A stretch of 64,000 nucleotides of DNA from Bremerella cremea (GTDB taxonomy: Bacteria > Planctomycetota > Planctomycetia > Pirellulales > Pirellulaceae): contig NZ_QPEX01000010.1 of the NCBI RefSeq assembly GCF_003335505.1, positions 186,001 through 250,000 on the forward strand. The letters run 5' to 3'. The notes beneath the pieces are model-generated. The model ran no database searches. It saw only the letters and a program-made list of their open reading frames with translations, and was not told where the DNA came from. The translations under genes were made by a program, and so were the position numbers. Shown one piece after another: positions 27,398-34,430 of this stretch; the first letter of the stretch is position 1; each line of letters opens with the position of its first letter.

Positions 27398-27412
27398 ACA
27401 TCGGGCTTTTTT
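27382..27412 (+). terminator. Rho-independent terminator / attenuator before the tRNA array
   Basis: Stem 27382-27390 with 27398-27406 (eight pairs, one C-A mismatch, 7-nt loop) followed by six T residues (27407-27412). It stands between the leader ORF and the first tRNA gene, 19 bases before it. Confidence 0.75.
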
Positions 27413-27431
27413 CATGCCCTGATATCACCCT

Positions 27432-27503
27432 GGACTGGTAGCTGAGACGGCATAGCGGCGGTTTGAAGAACCGCAGACGAGGATTCGAGCGCCTCCCGGT
27501 CCA
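27432..27503 (+). tRNA. tRNA-Phe (GAA), divergent
   Basis: First gene of the array. The seven-pair acceptor (GGACTGG with CCGGTCC) contains one G-T pair. The anticodon stem GCGGT/ACCGC is perfect, with loop TTGAAGA and anticodon GAA at 34-36. The D stem has three pairs. The T stem has an A-G mismatch at its loop end, with loop TTCGAGC. The discriminator is A73 and no CCA is encoded. The body is unlike standard bacterial tRNA-Phe. Confidence 0.75.
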
Positions 27504-27543
27504 CTTGCGCGCCTTCAGTAAGCACGCCAGCCAATCGCCATTT

Positions 27544-27616
27544 GGCCCGTTCGACTTCTGGTGAGGTCATCGGTCTTTCAAGCCGAGCAGGTAGGGTTCG
27601 AATCCCACACGGGTCA
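27544..27616 (+). tRNA. tRNA-Glu (TTC), divergent
   Basis: Second gene, 40 bp after the first. Acceptor GGCCCGT pairs with ACGGGTC. D stem GAC/GTC, anticodon stem TCGGT/GCCGA, loop CTTTCAA with anticodon TTC. The T arm closes only with a bulged A (GT-A-GGG against CCCAC), loop TTCGAAT. Discriminator A73, no CCA. The defective T stem and A73 (Glu tRNAs often carry G73) make normal charging uncertain. Confidence 0.7.
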
Positions 27617-27623
27617 CTATTTC

Positions 27624-27709
27624 GGAAGTCATCCGGCTGGATGAGGAAACTGTCTTGAAAACAGCTGGCGGCTAAACGCCGCTTGTGGGTTCGAGTCCCA
27701 CGGCTTCCG
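27624..27709 (+). tRNA. tRNA-Ser (TGA)
   Basis: Third gene, 7 bp after the second. Acceptor GGAAGTC pairs with GGCTTCC, discriminator G73. Anticodon loop CTTGAAA gives TGA; the outermost anticodon-stem pair is A-C. A long variable arm is present (GGCG/CGCC), as required for class II serine tRNA, and the T arm GTGGG/CCCAC is perfect. No CCA. Confidence 0.82.
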
Positions 27710-27725
27710 CTTTCGATTTTTGAAC

Positions 27726-27799
27726 GGCTCGGTAGGCAACTGGCAGACCACCTTGTTTCAGACACAGGGATGCTGTGGGTTCGAATCCCACCCGAGCTA
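27726..27799 (+). tRNA. tRNA-Leu (CAG), short variable loop
   Basis: Fourth gene. Acceptor GGCTCGG pairs with CCGAGCT (first pair G-T). The best anticodon stem is CTTGT/ACAGG with loop TTCAGAC, giving CAG. The T arm GTGGG-TTCGAAT-CCCAC is perfect; A73; no CCA. The variable region is only six bases, whereas bacterial Leu tRNAs normally have a long arm. A reading with anticodon TCA would need a bulged stem and was not chosen. Confidence 0.72.
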
Positions 27800-27823
27800 T
27801 TCCTCTTCACGGGGAAATGAAAA

Positions 27824-27897
27824 GGCTCAGTGGCAACTGGTTGACCGCTCGAACTTAAACTTCGAGGACGCTGCGGGTTCGAATCCCGCCTGGGCCA
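27824..27897 (+). tRNA. tRNA-Leu (TAA), short variable loop
   Basis: Fifth gene. Acceptor GGCTCAG pairs with CTGGGCC. Anticodon stem TCGAA/TTCGA (extendable by one C-G pair), loop CTTAAAC, anticodon TAA. T arm GCGGG-TTCGAAT-CCCGC is perfect; A73; no CCA. The variable region is seven bases. The D arm (GGCAACTGG...ACC) closely resembles that of the preceding Leu-CAG gene, suggesting duplication and divergence. Confidence 0.75.
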
Positions 27898-27922
27898 CTT
27901 GGTGGAGGTTGCTTCATCCTGC

Positions 27923-27999
27923 GATCAGGTACGCAAACTTGGAAAAGCGGCCACGTTGAGGGCGTGGTGACTTTGTGGGTTCGACTCCCATCCTGATCA
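27923..27999 (+). tRNA. tRNA-Leu (GAG), short variable loop
   Basis: Sixth gene. The acceptor GATCAGG/CCTGATC is fully paired. Anticodon stem CCACG/CGTGG with loop TTGAGGG gives GAG. D stem CGC/GCG encloses a long loop. T arm GTGGG-TTCGACT-CCCAT; A73; no CCA. The variable region is seven bases. It should read CTC and CTT, both used in the leader ORF. Confidence 0.77.
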
Positions 28000-28016
28000 C
28001 TGACCACAAAATTTAC

Positions 28017-28104
28017 GGAAGGTAGCCGAATACGGTTTGTCGGGCCGGTTTGCTAAACCGTGCGTCCTTTTTGGGGCATGTGGGTTCAAATCCCATGCCT
28101 TCCG
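28017..28104 (+). tRNA. tRNA-Ser (GCT)
   Basis: Seventh and last gene. Acceptor GGAAGGT pairs with GCCTTCC, discriminator G73. Anticodon stem CCGGT/ACCGT (outer C-T mismatch), loop TTGCTAA, anticodon GCT. A long variable arm is present. T loop TTCAAAT; no CCA. Its final four bases (28101-28104) are the beginning of the 60-bp direct repeat that recurs at 42546. Confidence 0.82.
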
Positions 28105-28160
28105 CTCATTTGTATGGATGTTCTAGCCGAGTTGAATTGGCCGATCTCCCTTGCCGTTTG
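28101..28160. repeat. 60-bp direct repeat, left copy (att-like)
   Basis: Matches 42546-42605 at 59 of 60 positions (one A/T difference). This copy overlaps the last four bases of the tRNA-Ser gene, the usual place for integrase attachment sites. The two copies bracket 14.4 kb. No integrase gene is seen inside, so the origin of the repeat is open. Confidence 0.7.
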
Positions 28161-28251
28161 AGAATTTCGCGAGGCTAATTCTGCGATAGCCCAAGACTTT
28201 CCGACAGTGGCCGATCCAACGATATACCCCGAGTGGTCCATCCGTCTTTCT

Positions 28252-28850
28252 TCATAGATGCGATTTCAACCCTCCGCAGTGGAAGATGATGGCCGTTTTG
28301 AAGTTTTCTCGGTTACGGCAGCCACCGACTCGGCGTTTTCTGGTCATGATGTTGCTGTTCATGCCTTCCGCTACCGCGTTGGTGATTCCGTGCGTACAGT
28401 AGCAGACTACGTTGGTCAATCGCTCCTTGATCGTTCGAGTTGCCTTCTTCGTCGGAGCGAGCTTGATGTGGATCACGCGGCGATACCAGTTTTTGAAATA
28501 AGTGGTCGCCGACGACGCATCGGCATGCTCCCACAGGGCTTCGGTGATATCTTCGATACGACGTACCGAAACGCCTGCCAGGTACATCTCGACTAATGCT
28601 TCTTCGACGCTCGATTCACGCCGCTTGAAGCGTTCGATGATCTGCGTCTCGAACGGCAGGCTCCGCAGCCGGGGCACCTTCAATTCGACTTCGCCCGCCT
28701 TGGTCTGCAGCTTGCGAAAATACGAGTCAGCTCTGGAGTCGAAGCGATCACGCTACCGCTCGTAACGCTTCGCCCCGCACGGCCTCTCCGTTAATCTGAA
28801 TCGCAACCCGGATCTCTTCGCTGCAGCGATCTTCTGGTAAATTCGTCATC
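28252..28850 (-). pseudogene. Chimeric transposase remnant (IS256 front, ISL3 tail)
   Basis: Reading from 28850 downward, several frames carry pieces of an IS256-family transposase, then VELKVPRLRSLPFETQIIE and EEALVEMYLAGVSVRRIEDI in frame with the end of the block. After about residue 50 of the 143-residue ORF (start 28683) the text changes to an ISL3-type C-terminus (WYRRVIHIKLAP, TRTIKERLTNVV, AEGMNSNIMTRKRR, NFKTAIIFHCGGL). Stops and frame changes upstream and the abrupt join show a dead element made of two insertion sequences. It sits just inside the left copy of the 60-bp repeat. Confidence 0.7.
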
Positions 28851-29151
28851 GTCAGTCCTCGGTTCCGGGTCGTTGATGTTGGAAATCAATTCCATACCAG
28901 AGCCACGGCTGGCTCTCAAATTGTGCGCACTATTCATAACGTTATCGAGCGGCACCGAGGTAATCCAACGGTGATACTTCCACCGCAAGTTCGGAAAAAG
29001 CGGGACAAAATCAATAGAAACTCACTCAGGCCCTTTCGCTGTCACTGCGTCGACATGCAGGCGGAATCTAGGTCGACGGGAATCGCGGCTTGGATCGCTA
29101 CGCAAATGACAGTGTTCACATTCTGCCTTGGTCTTGATTTGACTTCTCGAA
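28851..29151. other. Gene-free stretch between transposase remnant and island operon
   Basis: About 300 bp with no supported gene. It follows the stop of the hydrolase-subtilase gene (29152, minus strand). No clear terminator hairpin was found for that operon. Confidence 0.45.
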
Positions 29152-31491
29152 TCAGGTCTCAGTCAACATTTTGAGTAGGTTGGGAATTCCGTTTCCTTGA
29201 TGGTTGCGGTCGCGTCCGACGTCGTTGCAGTTGCTTAAAAGAATCTTCTTTACTTCGTCGGGCCGGCCGATGAATTCGCGGCGGACTGAGAGAAACGCTG
29301 CAAGCAGCCCAGAGACGTGAGGGCACGCCATGCTGGTCCCGCTGGACTCGCGATATAGGCGGCCATTGAAATCGTTGCTACACGAGCTGATTCGTTCGCC
29401 TGGAGCAACGACATCGGGCTTGATTCGTCCATCCATCGTTGGGCCACGTGAAGAGAAGTGCGAGACGCCGTATAGGTACGGTTTGTCTGTATTGACCGAC
29501 CCCACCGCGATACAGTCCTCGAGATTCGCTGGATCGCCAATCGACAGTGACGTGTTGAGATCAAATGGCCCGTCCTGTGTGGAGACCTGGATTTGACCAT
29601 CGTTGCCCGCGGCAACACAAACCAACGTTCCCTGACGCCAGAGGTCACGAAGCTCTTTGCAAATTGGCGAGAATCCACATCCGTAGACAGTTGGGTCAAA
29701 GGAACCTCCAAGACTTAGATTCACACCATGAACGGCCAATTCCGAATTGTTTTCATTACGTCGGAAGATATCGTCGATCGCCTTAATAATCGAGGCATCC
29801 TCACCAAAGCCATGATCGTCTAGAACCTTGTACACCAACAGTTTCGTCCTGGGAGCGATGCCGCTGTGCTTCAACGATCTTTCTTTTCCTCGACCAGCAA
29901 TGATGCCGCAGACATGCGTACCGTGGCCATCGGGATCACCCATTAACGGGTCTTCAATCAATATTGGTTCGTGAGACGCAGTCGTACAGTCAAGGACCTC
30001 GATGATGAGGGAGTTGTCGTAGCCCGTTTTATCACTGTTCCTTCGTCTCAGAAAATGGGGATGATCAAATCGACACCCAGTATCAAGCACCGCCCAGGTA
30101 ATCCCCTGTCCACTTGATTTGAAACTCGCGCGAGCGGCGTCACCGCCGATCGCGCGATGAGAGCGGAAAGTAAGTTTCTTCTTGGCCGAACTTCGCCACA
30201 CCGCGTAAATGTTCAAATTGGCGTGGTCCATAGCGAGTGCATGAATTTCCGTTGGCGTTAAATGCGCAGCAACGTACTTTCGTAATCGCTGGACACGAGC
30301 CGCTATTAGCGCCTCATCAGGATCGTTCTCGCCGCAGTAGGCTTTTACGACTGCCTCAACATGTTGGGCCAAATGCTTGATTCGTCCGGCCAGGCTTTTT
30401 AATCGCTTGTTCTGTTCTCGCTGTCTTTTTTCTCGATTTTCCATCTCATCGTACGTCTCGTCGACGGCGGGGAACTTCCACGCCAATACCTCGATCAGAA
30501 CGGGCTGGCGCATTTCGCGGGCGGCAAAGCCGTGAGCCACGTCACGCGCAATCACGAAACGCCTGGTGGAGTCGAACCGCATCACTTGATGGACGACAGC
30601 GCGGACCTCCGCGTGCGAAAGATAGCCAGCCGAGTCGTGGGGATTGGCATTGGCAACGCTCCAAAGACTTCGTTTGATGATTCGATGATCCTGAATCTCA
30701 CCGAATGCTGAAGCAGAGACAGCAAAATCATTTGCCAGTTGAGTATCCAACGAGACGGGATCCAGCCGGTCCGAAAAATTGTGCCAAAATCCAATTCCGC
30801 TCGGAACTTCAATCGGCAAACCGTCTTCAGTGAGTTGATCTTGGATTTCGCGAATCCCCAGTGGCGCGCCAAGAGTGACAAACAACGAAACAAGCTTTCG
30901 CTGTTCGCGGGTCATTTCGCAAAGCACTTCATAGGCGATGATCGTGCCCATGCAGTGGGAGACCAAGACGAAAGACTGTTTAGCCTTGGTAATTTGCCGC
31001 TGCAATCGCTTCTTGATCCGACGACGAACATCAGGGTCAAAAAAATACGCCGCCGTATCCTTAATGAACCGCCGCAAAAAAGCATCGGCAATACGGCCGT
31101 GCCAACTTCTCGATGCTGGTATGGCGCGAGAGGAAATCGACTCAGTATCATCATCTCTTTCCAAATCCAACTGAGCCGAAAGGCGTCTGACGAATGCCGC
31201 AGCACGCTCGTTATCGGGATCGAGTCCAGCATGTTCAAGCACCGACGTCACATCGCGATCCCCAATAGTCGTTGCTTGTGACAACACGTTTTCTTCATGA
31301 TCACCATGCAGGATATCCGCCCAGTACGCACCGCAGGTCTGCTCACCCATTGGTCGACCAAACAACGCCAAGTCCCACTGCGACTTCCACACGTCCGCAG
31401 GCGAATGCGAACCGATGCCGTGAATGTAGATACACCGAATTGAAGTTCTATCTTCTTCGTCTGAATTGCACCTTTCTCCGTGTTGTCGCAT
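29152..31491 (-). CDS. Alpha/beta-hydrolase and subtilisin (S8) fusion protein
   Basis: A 779-residue fusion, last gene of the island operon. The N-terminal half is a lipase-like alpha/beta hydrolase: IRCIYIHGIGSHS and the nucleophile elbow LVSHCMGTIIAYE, where Cys180 stands at the usual Ser position. A charged linker (about residues 340-440) leads to an S8 peptidase with all three catalytic motifs: WAVLDTGCRFDH (Asp), DGHGTHVCGIIAG (His) and GTSMACPHVSGLLAAF (Ser). No signal peptide is visible, so it probably acts in the cytoplasm. Hydrolase-protease fusions of this kind are seen in predicted conflict systems. The ATG at 31491 is preferred to the GTG at 31497; it follows the TIR-methyltransferase gene by 101 bp. 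Confidence 0.85.
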   Translation of the reverse strand: MRQHGERCNSDEEDRTSIRCIYIHGIGSHSPADVWKSQWDLALFGRPMGEQTCGAYWADILHGDHEENVLSQATTIGDRDVTSVLEHAGLDPDNERAAAFVRRLSAQLDLERDDDTESISSRAIPASRSWHGRIADAFLRRFIKDTAAYFFDPDVRRRIKKRLQRQITKAKQSFVLVSHCMGTIIAYEVLCEMTREQRKLVSLFVTLGAPLGIREIQDQLTEDGLPIEVPSGIGFWHNFSDRLDPVSLDTQLANDFAVSASAFGEIQDHRIIKRSLWSVANANPHDSAGYLSHAEVRAVVHQVMRFDSTRRFVIARDVAHGFAAREMRQPVLIEVLAWKFPAVDETYDEMENREKRQREQNKRLKSLAGRIKHLAQHVEAVVKAYCGENDPDEALIAARVQRLRKYVAAHLTPTEIHALAMDHANLNIYAVWRSSAKKKLTFRSHRAIGGDAARASFKSSGQGITWAVLDTGCRFDHPHFLRRRNSDKTGYDNSLIIEVLDCTTASHEPILIEDPLMGDPDGHGTHVCGIIAGRGKERSLKHSGIAPRTKLLVYKVLDDHGFGEDASIIKAIDDIFRRNENNSELAVHGVNLSLGGSFDPTVYGCGFSPICKELRDLWRQGTLVCVAAGNDGQIQVSTQDGPFDLNTSLSIGDPANLEDCIAVGSVNTDKPYLYGVSHFSSRGPTMDGRIKPDVVAPGERISSCSNDFNGRLYRESSGTSMACPHVSGLLAAFLSVRREFIGRPDEVKKILLSNCNDVGRDRNHQGNGIPNLLKMLTET

Positions 31492-31592
31492 TCCCACCGT
31501 AACGCCTCACTTTTCGCTCTTCAGAATCGCTAACCACAAAACTGCATACATCTGCCATTGGCAAAGAAGCGTGCGAAACCAATGACCGCCCC

Positions 31593-33278
31593 TCAATTCC
31601 GAAGCCGCGCATGAATTAGCATTACAGCCCCGTCATAGGTAAACTCGTCAGATTTAACGACAACGAATCCAGCTTCACTAACCATCTCAAGATACTCGCT
31701 CGAAGACGTTCGCTTCGCGATTCTGCGCTCTATGTCCTCGTTGATTTCCCTTATGAGAGAATACTCAGAAGCCACGGCGTCCATCTGTCCCGTATCCTTG
31801 AGATGCGATTCAATACCATCAAGTAACGGAGTGAGAGATATATCTGCATGTGTCGTCGACAAGCCAATCACGCCACCCGGACGCAGAATATCCCGCACGT
31901 TGCAGAGGCATTTAAACGGGTCTTGACTGCTATACAGCACATTAACGAGCACCGCGGCGTCAAATTTTTCTTCTTGAAAAACGTCAGCGAGATATTCTGC
32001 ACGCGCTTTGACGATTCGATGCATGTTTGGATCAAAGCCCTTTGAACGCATCCGATCAATCATTTCCGCGCTCGATTCGACAGACGTTACTCGAATGTTT
32101 CTTTCCAAGAGAACTTCGGTGGAGTTTCCCGTGCCAGCACCAATATCGACGACACTAGAGCAATTGTCGCCTACAATAGACGTAACATCGGCAAGAAGTT
32201 TTTGGTAGGGAGGATAGCCTTTGAGTACTTTATCATAGGCTGTAGCGTACACTCCCCATAATTTGTCCTGCCAAATGCGTTCCCGTAGATCCGATTGAAA
32301 TACATCCCAGTTTAGGGATTTAACGAAAAGGGCTGCAGCCCAGCCCCGACGCTCTCCATCTATACCGTGGAGCTGAGTTGCGACTTTGTGAAAATGGGCG
32401 ATTCCATATCGGTTTGAACGATAGACAAGGAGTTCATCGTCATTAAATGGCAGGTCGCCTGCCCGTACACGCTCCGAAAATTGTTTTGCATGTGCAAATA
32501 CATCATCTTGATTTGCAAGTCGAGCAATAAAATAGTTTACATGGCGATACAAAATATGGTGCGCGATCTCCTCGAATAATAGTTCAAACGCAATATTCCA
32601 ACCGACGATATTCAAGTCTCCGTTCAGGTAATATGTCGGCGTTGTATAATATGTACTTTGTCGAAGAACCGGAACAATAGTTTTATGCCAACTGTCCAAT
32701 CCTGCCTTAGGAGCATTCATGCCGGTGATTTCATAATGCTCTTCGACTAATCTATCTATGTCTGTTTCACTTGACGACGTGGGAGCGTCCGCATTCGCAA
32801 TCTGATATTTGGCATCTCGGCTCCCGTGCTTTTTTATCGCCTTAATCAACTGATGGCATGCAGCCCCTAGCGATGCCGTCAGATTGTCCTCATCTTTTTC
32901 AAACGTAATCGGAGTTACGCCAGCAAGATCACTGGGTATCTTTACTTTATCTCCTCTCTCACAGAGCATGAAGGTTCGTTCTCGCCCAAGCACTCCAGTA
33001 AATAGGCCAAGCTCGAAAACAATGTTGTCACGGGGGGCACGCTGGTTCTCACCCCGGCTGTTAACGACATCGTCGGCTGACAATACCAATACTGCGAAGT
33101 CAAATTCTTCTGCATGTTCTGTAAGAGCCTGAAGCGAAAACTCGGATGGACCAAAAATGCCTTGATCCCAGCATCGACCCCTGCACACATAATCAAGCCC
33201 TTCCTGTATCTCTCGAGCGATCGCCAATGCTTCGACAGTGGAGCCAATAAACATGGTCGGTTTTTTTAACTCGGTCAT
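31593..33278 (-). CDS. TIR-like / PAS-like / methyltransferase fusion protein
   Basis: A 561-residue three-part protein. Residues 1-150 match the TIR-like domain of CAP12/Pycsar-type effectors (MFIGSTVEALAIAREIQEGL, FDFAVLVLSADD, APRDNIVFELGLFTG), a fold that cleaves or binds NAD-type nucleotides. The middle (about 190-330) resembles the ligand-binding PAS-like domain of MmyB regulators (TPTYYLNGDLNIVGWNIAFE). The C-terminal part is a SAM methyltransferase (VVDIGAGTGNSTEVLLE, LRPGGVIGLSTTH). The start follows the GNAT gene stop by one base, so translation is coupled. A TIR fused to a methyltransferase is unusual. Possible roles are NAD depletion on infection, or synthesis of a modified signal; neither is shown. 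Confidence 0.8.
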   Translation of the reverse strand: MTELKKPTMFIGSTVEALAIAREIQEGLDYVCRGRCWDQGIFGPSEFSLQALTEHAEEFDFAVLVLSADDVVNSRGENQRAPRDNIVFELGLFTGVLGRERTFMLCERGDKVKIPSDLAGVTPITFEKDEDNLTASLGAACHQLIKAIKKHGSRDAKYQIANADAPTSSSETDIDRLVEEHYEITGMNAPKAGLDSWHKTIVPVLRQSTYYTTPTYYLNGDLNIVGWNIAFELLFEEIAHHILYRHVNYFIARLANQDDVFAHAKQFSERVRAGDLPFNDDELLVYRSNRYGIAHFHKVATQLHGIDGERRGWAAALFVKSLNWDVFQSDLRERIWQDKLWGVYATAYDKVLKGYPPYQKLLADVTSIVGDNCSSVVDIGAGTGNSTEVLLERNIRVTSVESSAEMIDRMRSKGFDPNMHRIVKARAEYLADVFQEEKFDAAVLVNVLYSSQDPFKCLCNVRDILRPGGVIGLSTTHADISLTPLLDGIESHLKDTGQMDAVASEYSLIREINEDIERRIAKRTSSSEYLEMVSEAGFVVVKSDEFTYDGAVMLIHARLRN

Positions 33279-33279
33279 T

Positions 33280-34392
33280 TTACTGCGCCCTCAATATTCC
33301 TTTCTTGCACGCGGATTGGAAAGGTGCATCCGCCCGCATTCCAACCATCGTTTTTCCAATTCCAAAGCTCTCACCTCGTTGCCCGATGGATCGATACCCA
33401 TGTTGTTTGTAAAGTGGCATGTGCAGACCGAGACATTCAAGTAAGCAGCCATTTACTTTCCTCGAAGCCATGTCATCCATAATGAATCTGATAAGATTCT
33501 TAGACACGCCATAACCTCGCCATTCTCTTCTTACGATGATGCGACTGAGTTCGCCCCACACTTGGGTGTCAAATGCCTTCCCGAGTTCTTCTTGTAATGA
33601 AAACGCCTCAAACGCTGGCAACCGAAACCGCGCAAGAGCATCTTGCTGGCTCTCAATATATCTGCGGAGCAAGCGGTTGGTTTTTATTAGTGAGTTCACC
33701 CAACCGACAGATAGCTCGGGGTTGTCGTCCGTGAGTACGACCCGGCCAGTCGCGATTAATTCCGAACCTCCAGCCTTGCTTTCCGTAAAAACTCCGTAGT
33801 GTTGTGAGAAACTGTCACACCAATTGAGTTCGAGCTTCGATCCCGTTCTGTAGTACGCTTCGCTGAGGTAGCCCATGATGTCATATACTTCATGGCGAAG
33901 TTTAAGCGCCTTGCGAAACTCATCTAACGTCTGTAGTGGACGAACTTCGTAGTGACTAAGCGTATCGGTTTTGCGATTTGTTGGCGGAAGGAGATACTCG
34001 AGTTTTTGGAAAAGTCGCTTCAAGGTTTCTACGCAGACACTATAAGTGGCTGTTCGTGAAATTACCTGGTCAATGTCCGTGATCCAAAGTTCCCTTTCGC
34101 CAAGTCCCAATGTTGCTACAGGAAGGTCATCGAGATGTTCTGAGATCACTTCGTTGACTTCACTTTGATTTGCTGCGTCCGATGGCGTAAGTTGATCTGA
34201 AACGATGATGACTCCTACTGTCGTAAAGCCGGACACTTGTTGTTGCACAGCATTAACGGCGTCAGCTAGCGAACTGAATGCTTGAAGTAGTGTAATGTCA
34301 TAGTGTGGCGTCGTAACTCGTGACTTGCAAAGTTCTTTCCATTTGGAACGCAGGTCAGAATCTGCGATTGCTAGGACAACGTGAATTTCCAT
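33280..34392 (-). CDS. GNAT acyltransferase with N-terminal receiver-like domain
   Basis: A 370-residue protein. Residues 1 to about 135 alternate beta strands and helices like a response-regulator receiver (VVLAIADSDLRSKWKELCK, VGVIIVSDQLTPSDAAN), without clearly conserved phospho-acceptor residues. Residues about 150-355 resemble the N-acyl amino-acid / acyl-homoserine-lactone synthase branch of the GNAT fold (LRHEVYDIMGYLSEAYY, GELSRIIVRREWRGYGVSK, KQHGYRSIGQRG). It could make a small acylated molecule. It lies 38 bp after the trypsin-nuclease gene and is coupled to the TIR-methyltransferase gene. Confidence 0.75.
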   Translation of the reverse strand: MEIHVVLAIADSDLRSKWKELCKSRVTTPHYDITLLQAFSSLADAVNAVQQQVSGFTTVGVIIVSDQLTPSDAANQSEVNEVISEHLDDLPVATLGLGERELWITDIDQVISRTATYSVCVETLKRLFQKLEYLLPPTNRKTDTLSHYEVRPLQTLDEFRKALKLRHEVYDIMGYLSEAYYRTGSKLELNWCDSFSQHYGVFTESKAGGSELIATGRVVLTDDNPELSVGWVNSLIKTNRLLRRYIESQQDALARFRLPAFEAFSLQEELGKAFDTQVWGELSRIIVRREWRGYGVSKNLIRFIMDDMASRKVNGCLLECLGLHMPLYKQHGYRSIGQRGESFGIGKTMVGMRADAPFQSACKKGILRAQ

Positions 34393-34430
34393 TTTGGTAT
34401 TCCTCCGCCGGTTCTAGTACGCGAACTCAA

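Noticed and set aside
27726..27799. Reading of the fourth tRNA as a TCA-anticodon (opal-decoding or selenocysteine) tRNA
   Set aside because: It needs a bulged anticodon stem; shifting the loop by one base gives an unbroken five-pair stem and anticodon CAG.
27412..27810. A 132-residue minus-strand ORF across the array
   Set aside because: It is an antisense shadow of tRNA genes (repeated GIRTH-like text is typical of translated T arms).
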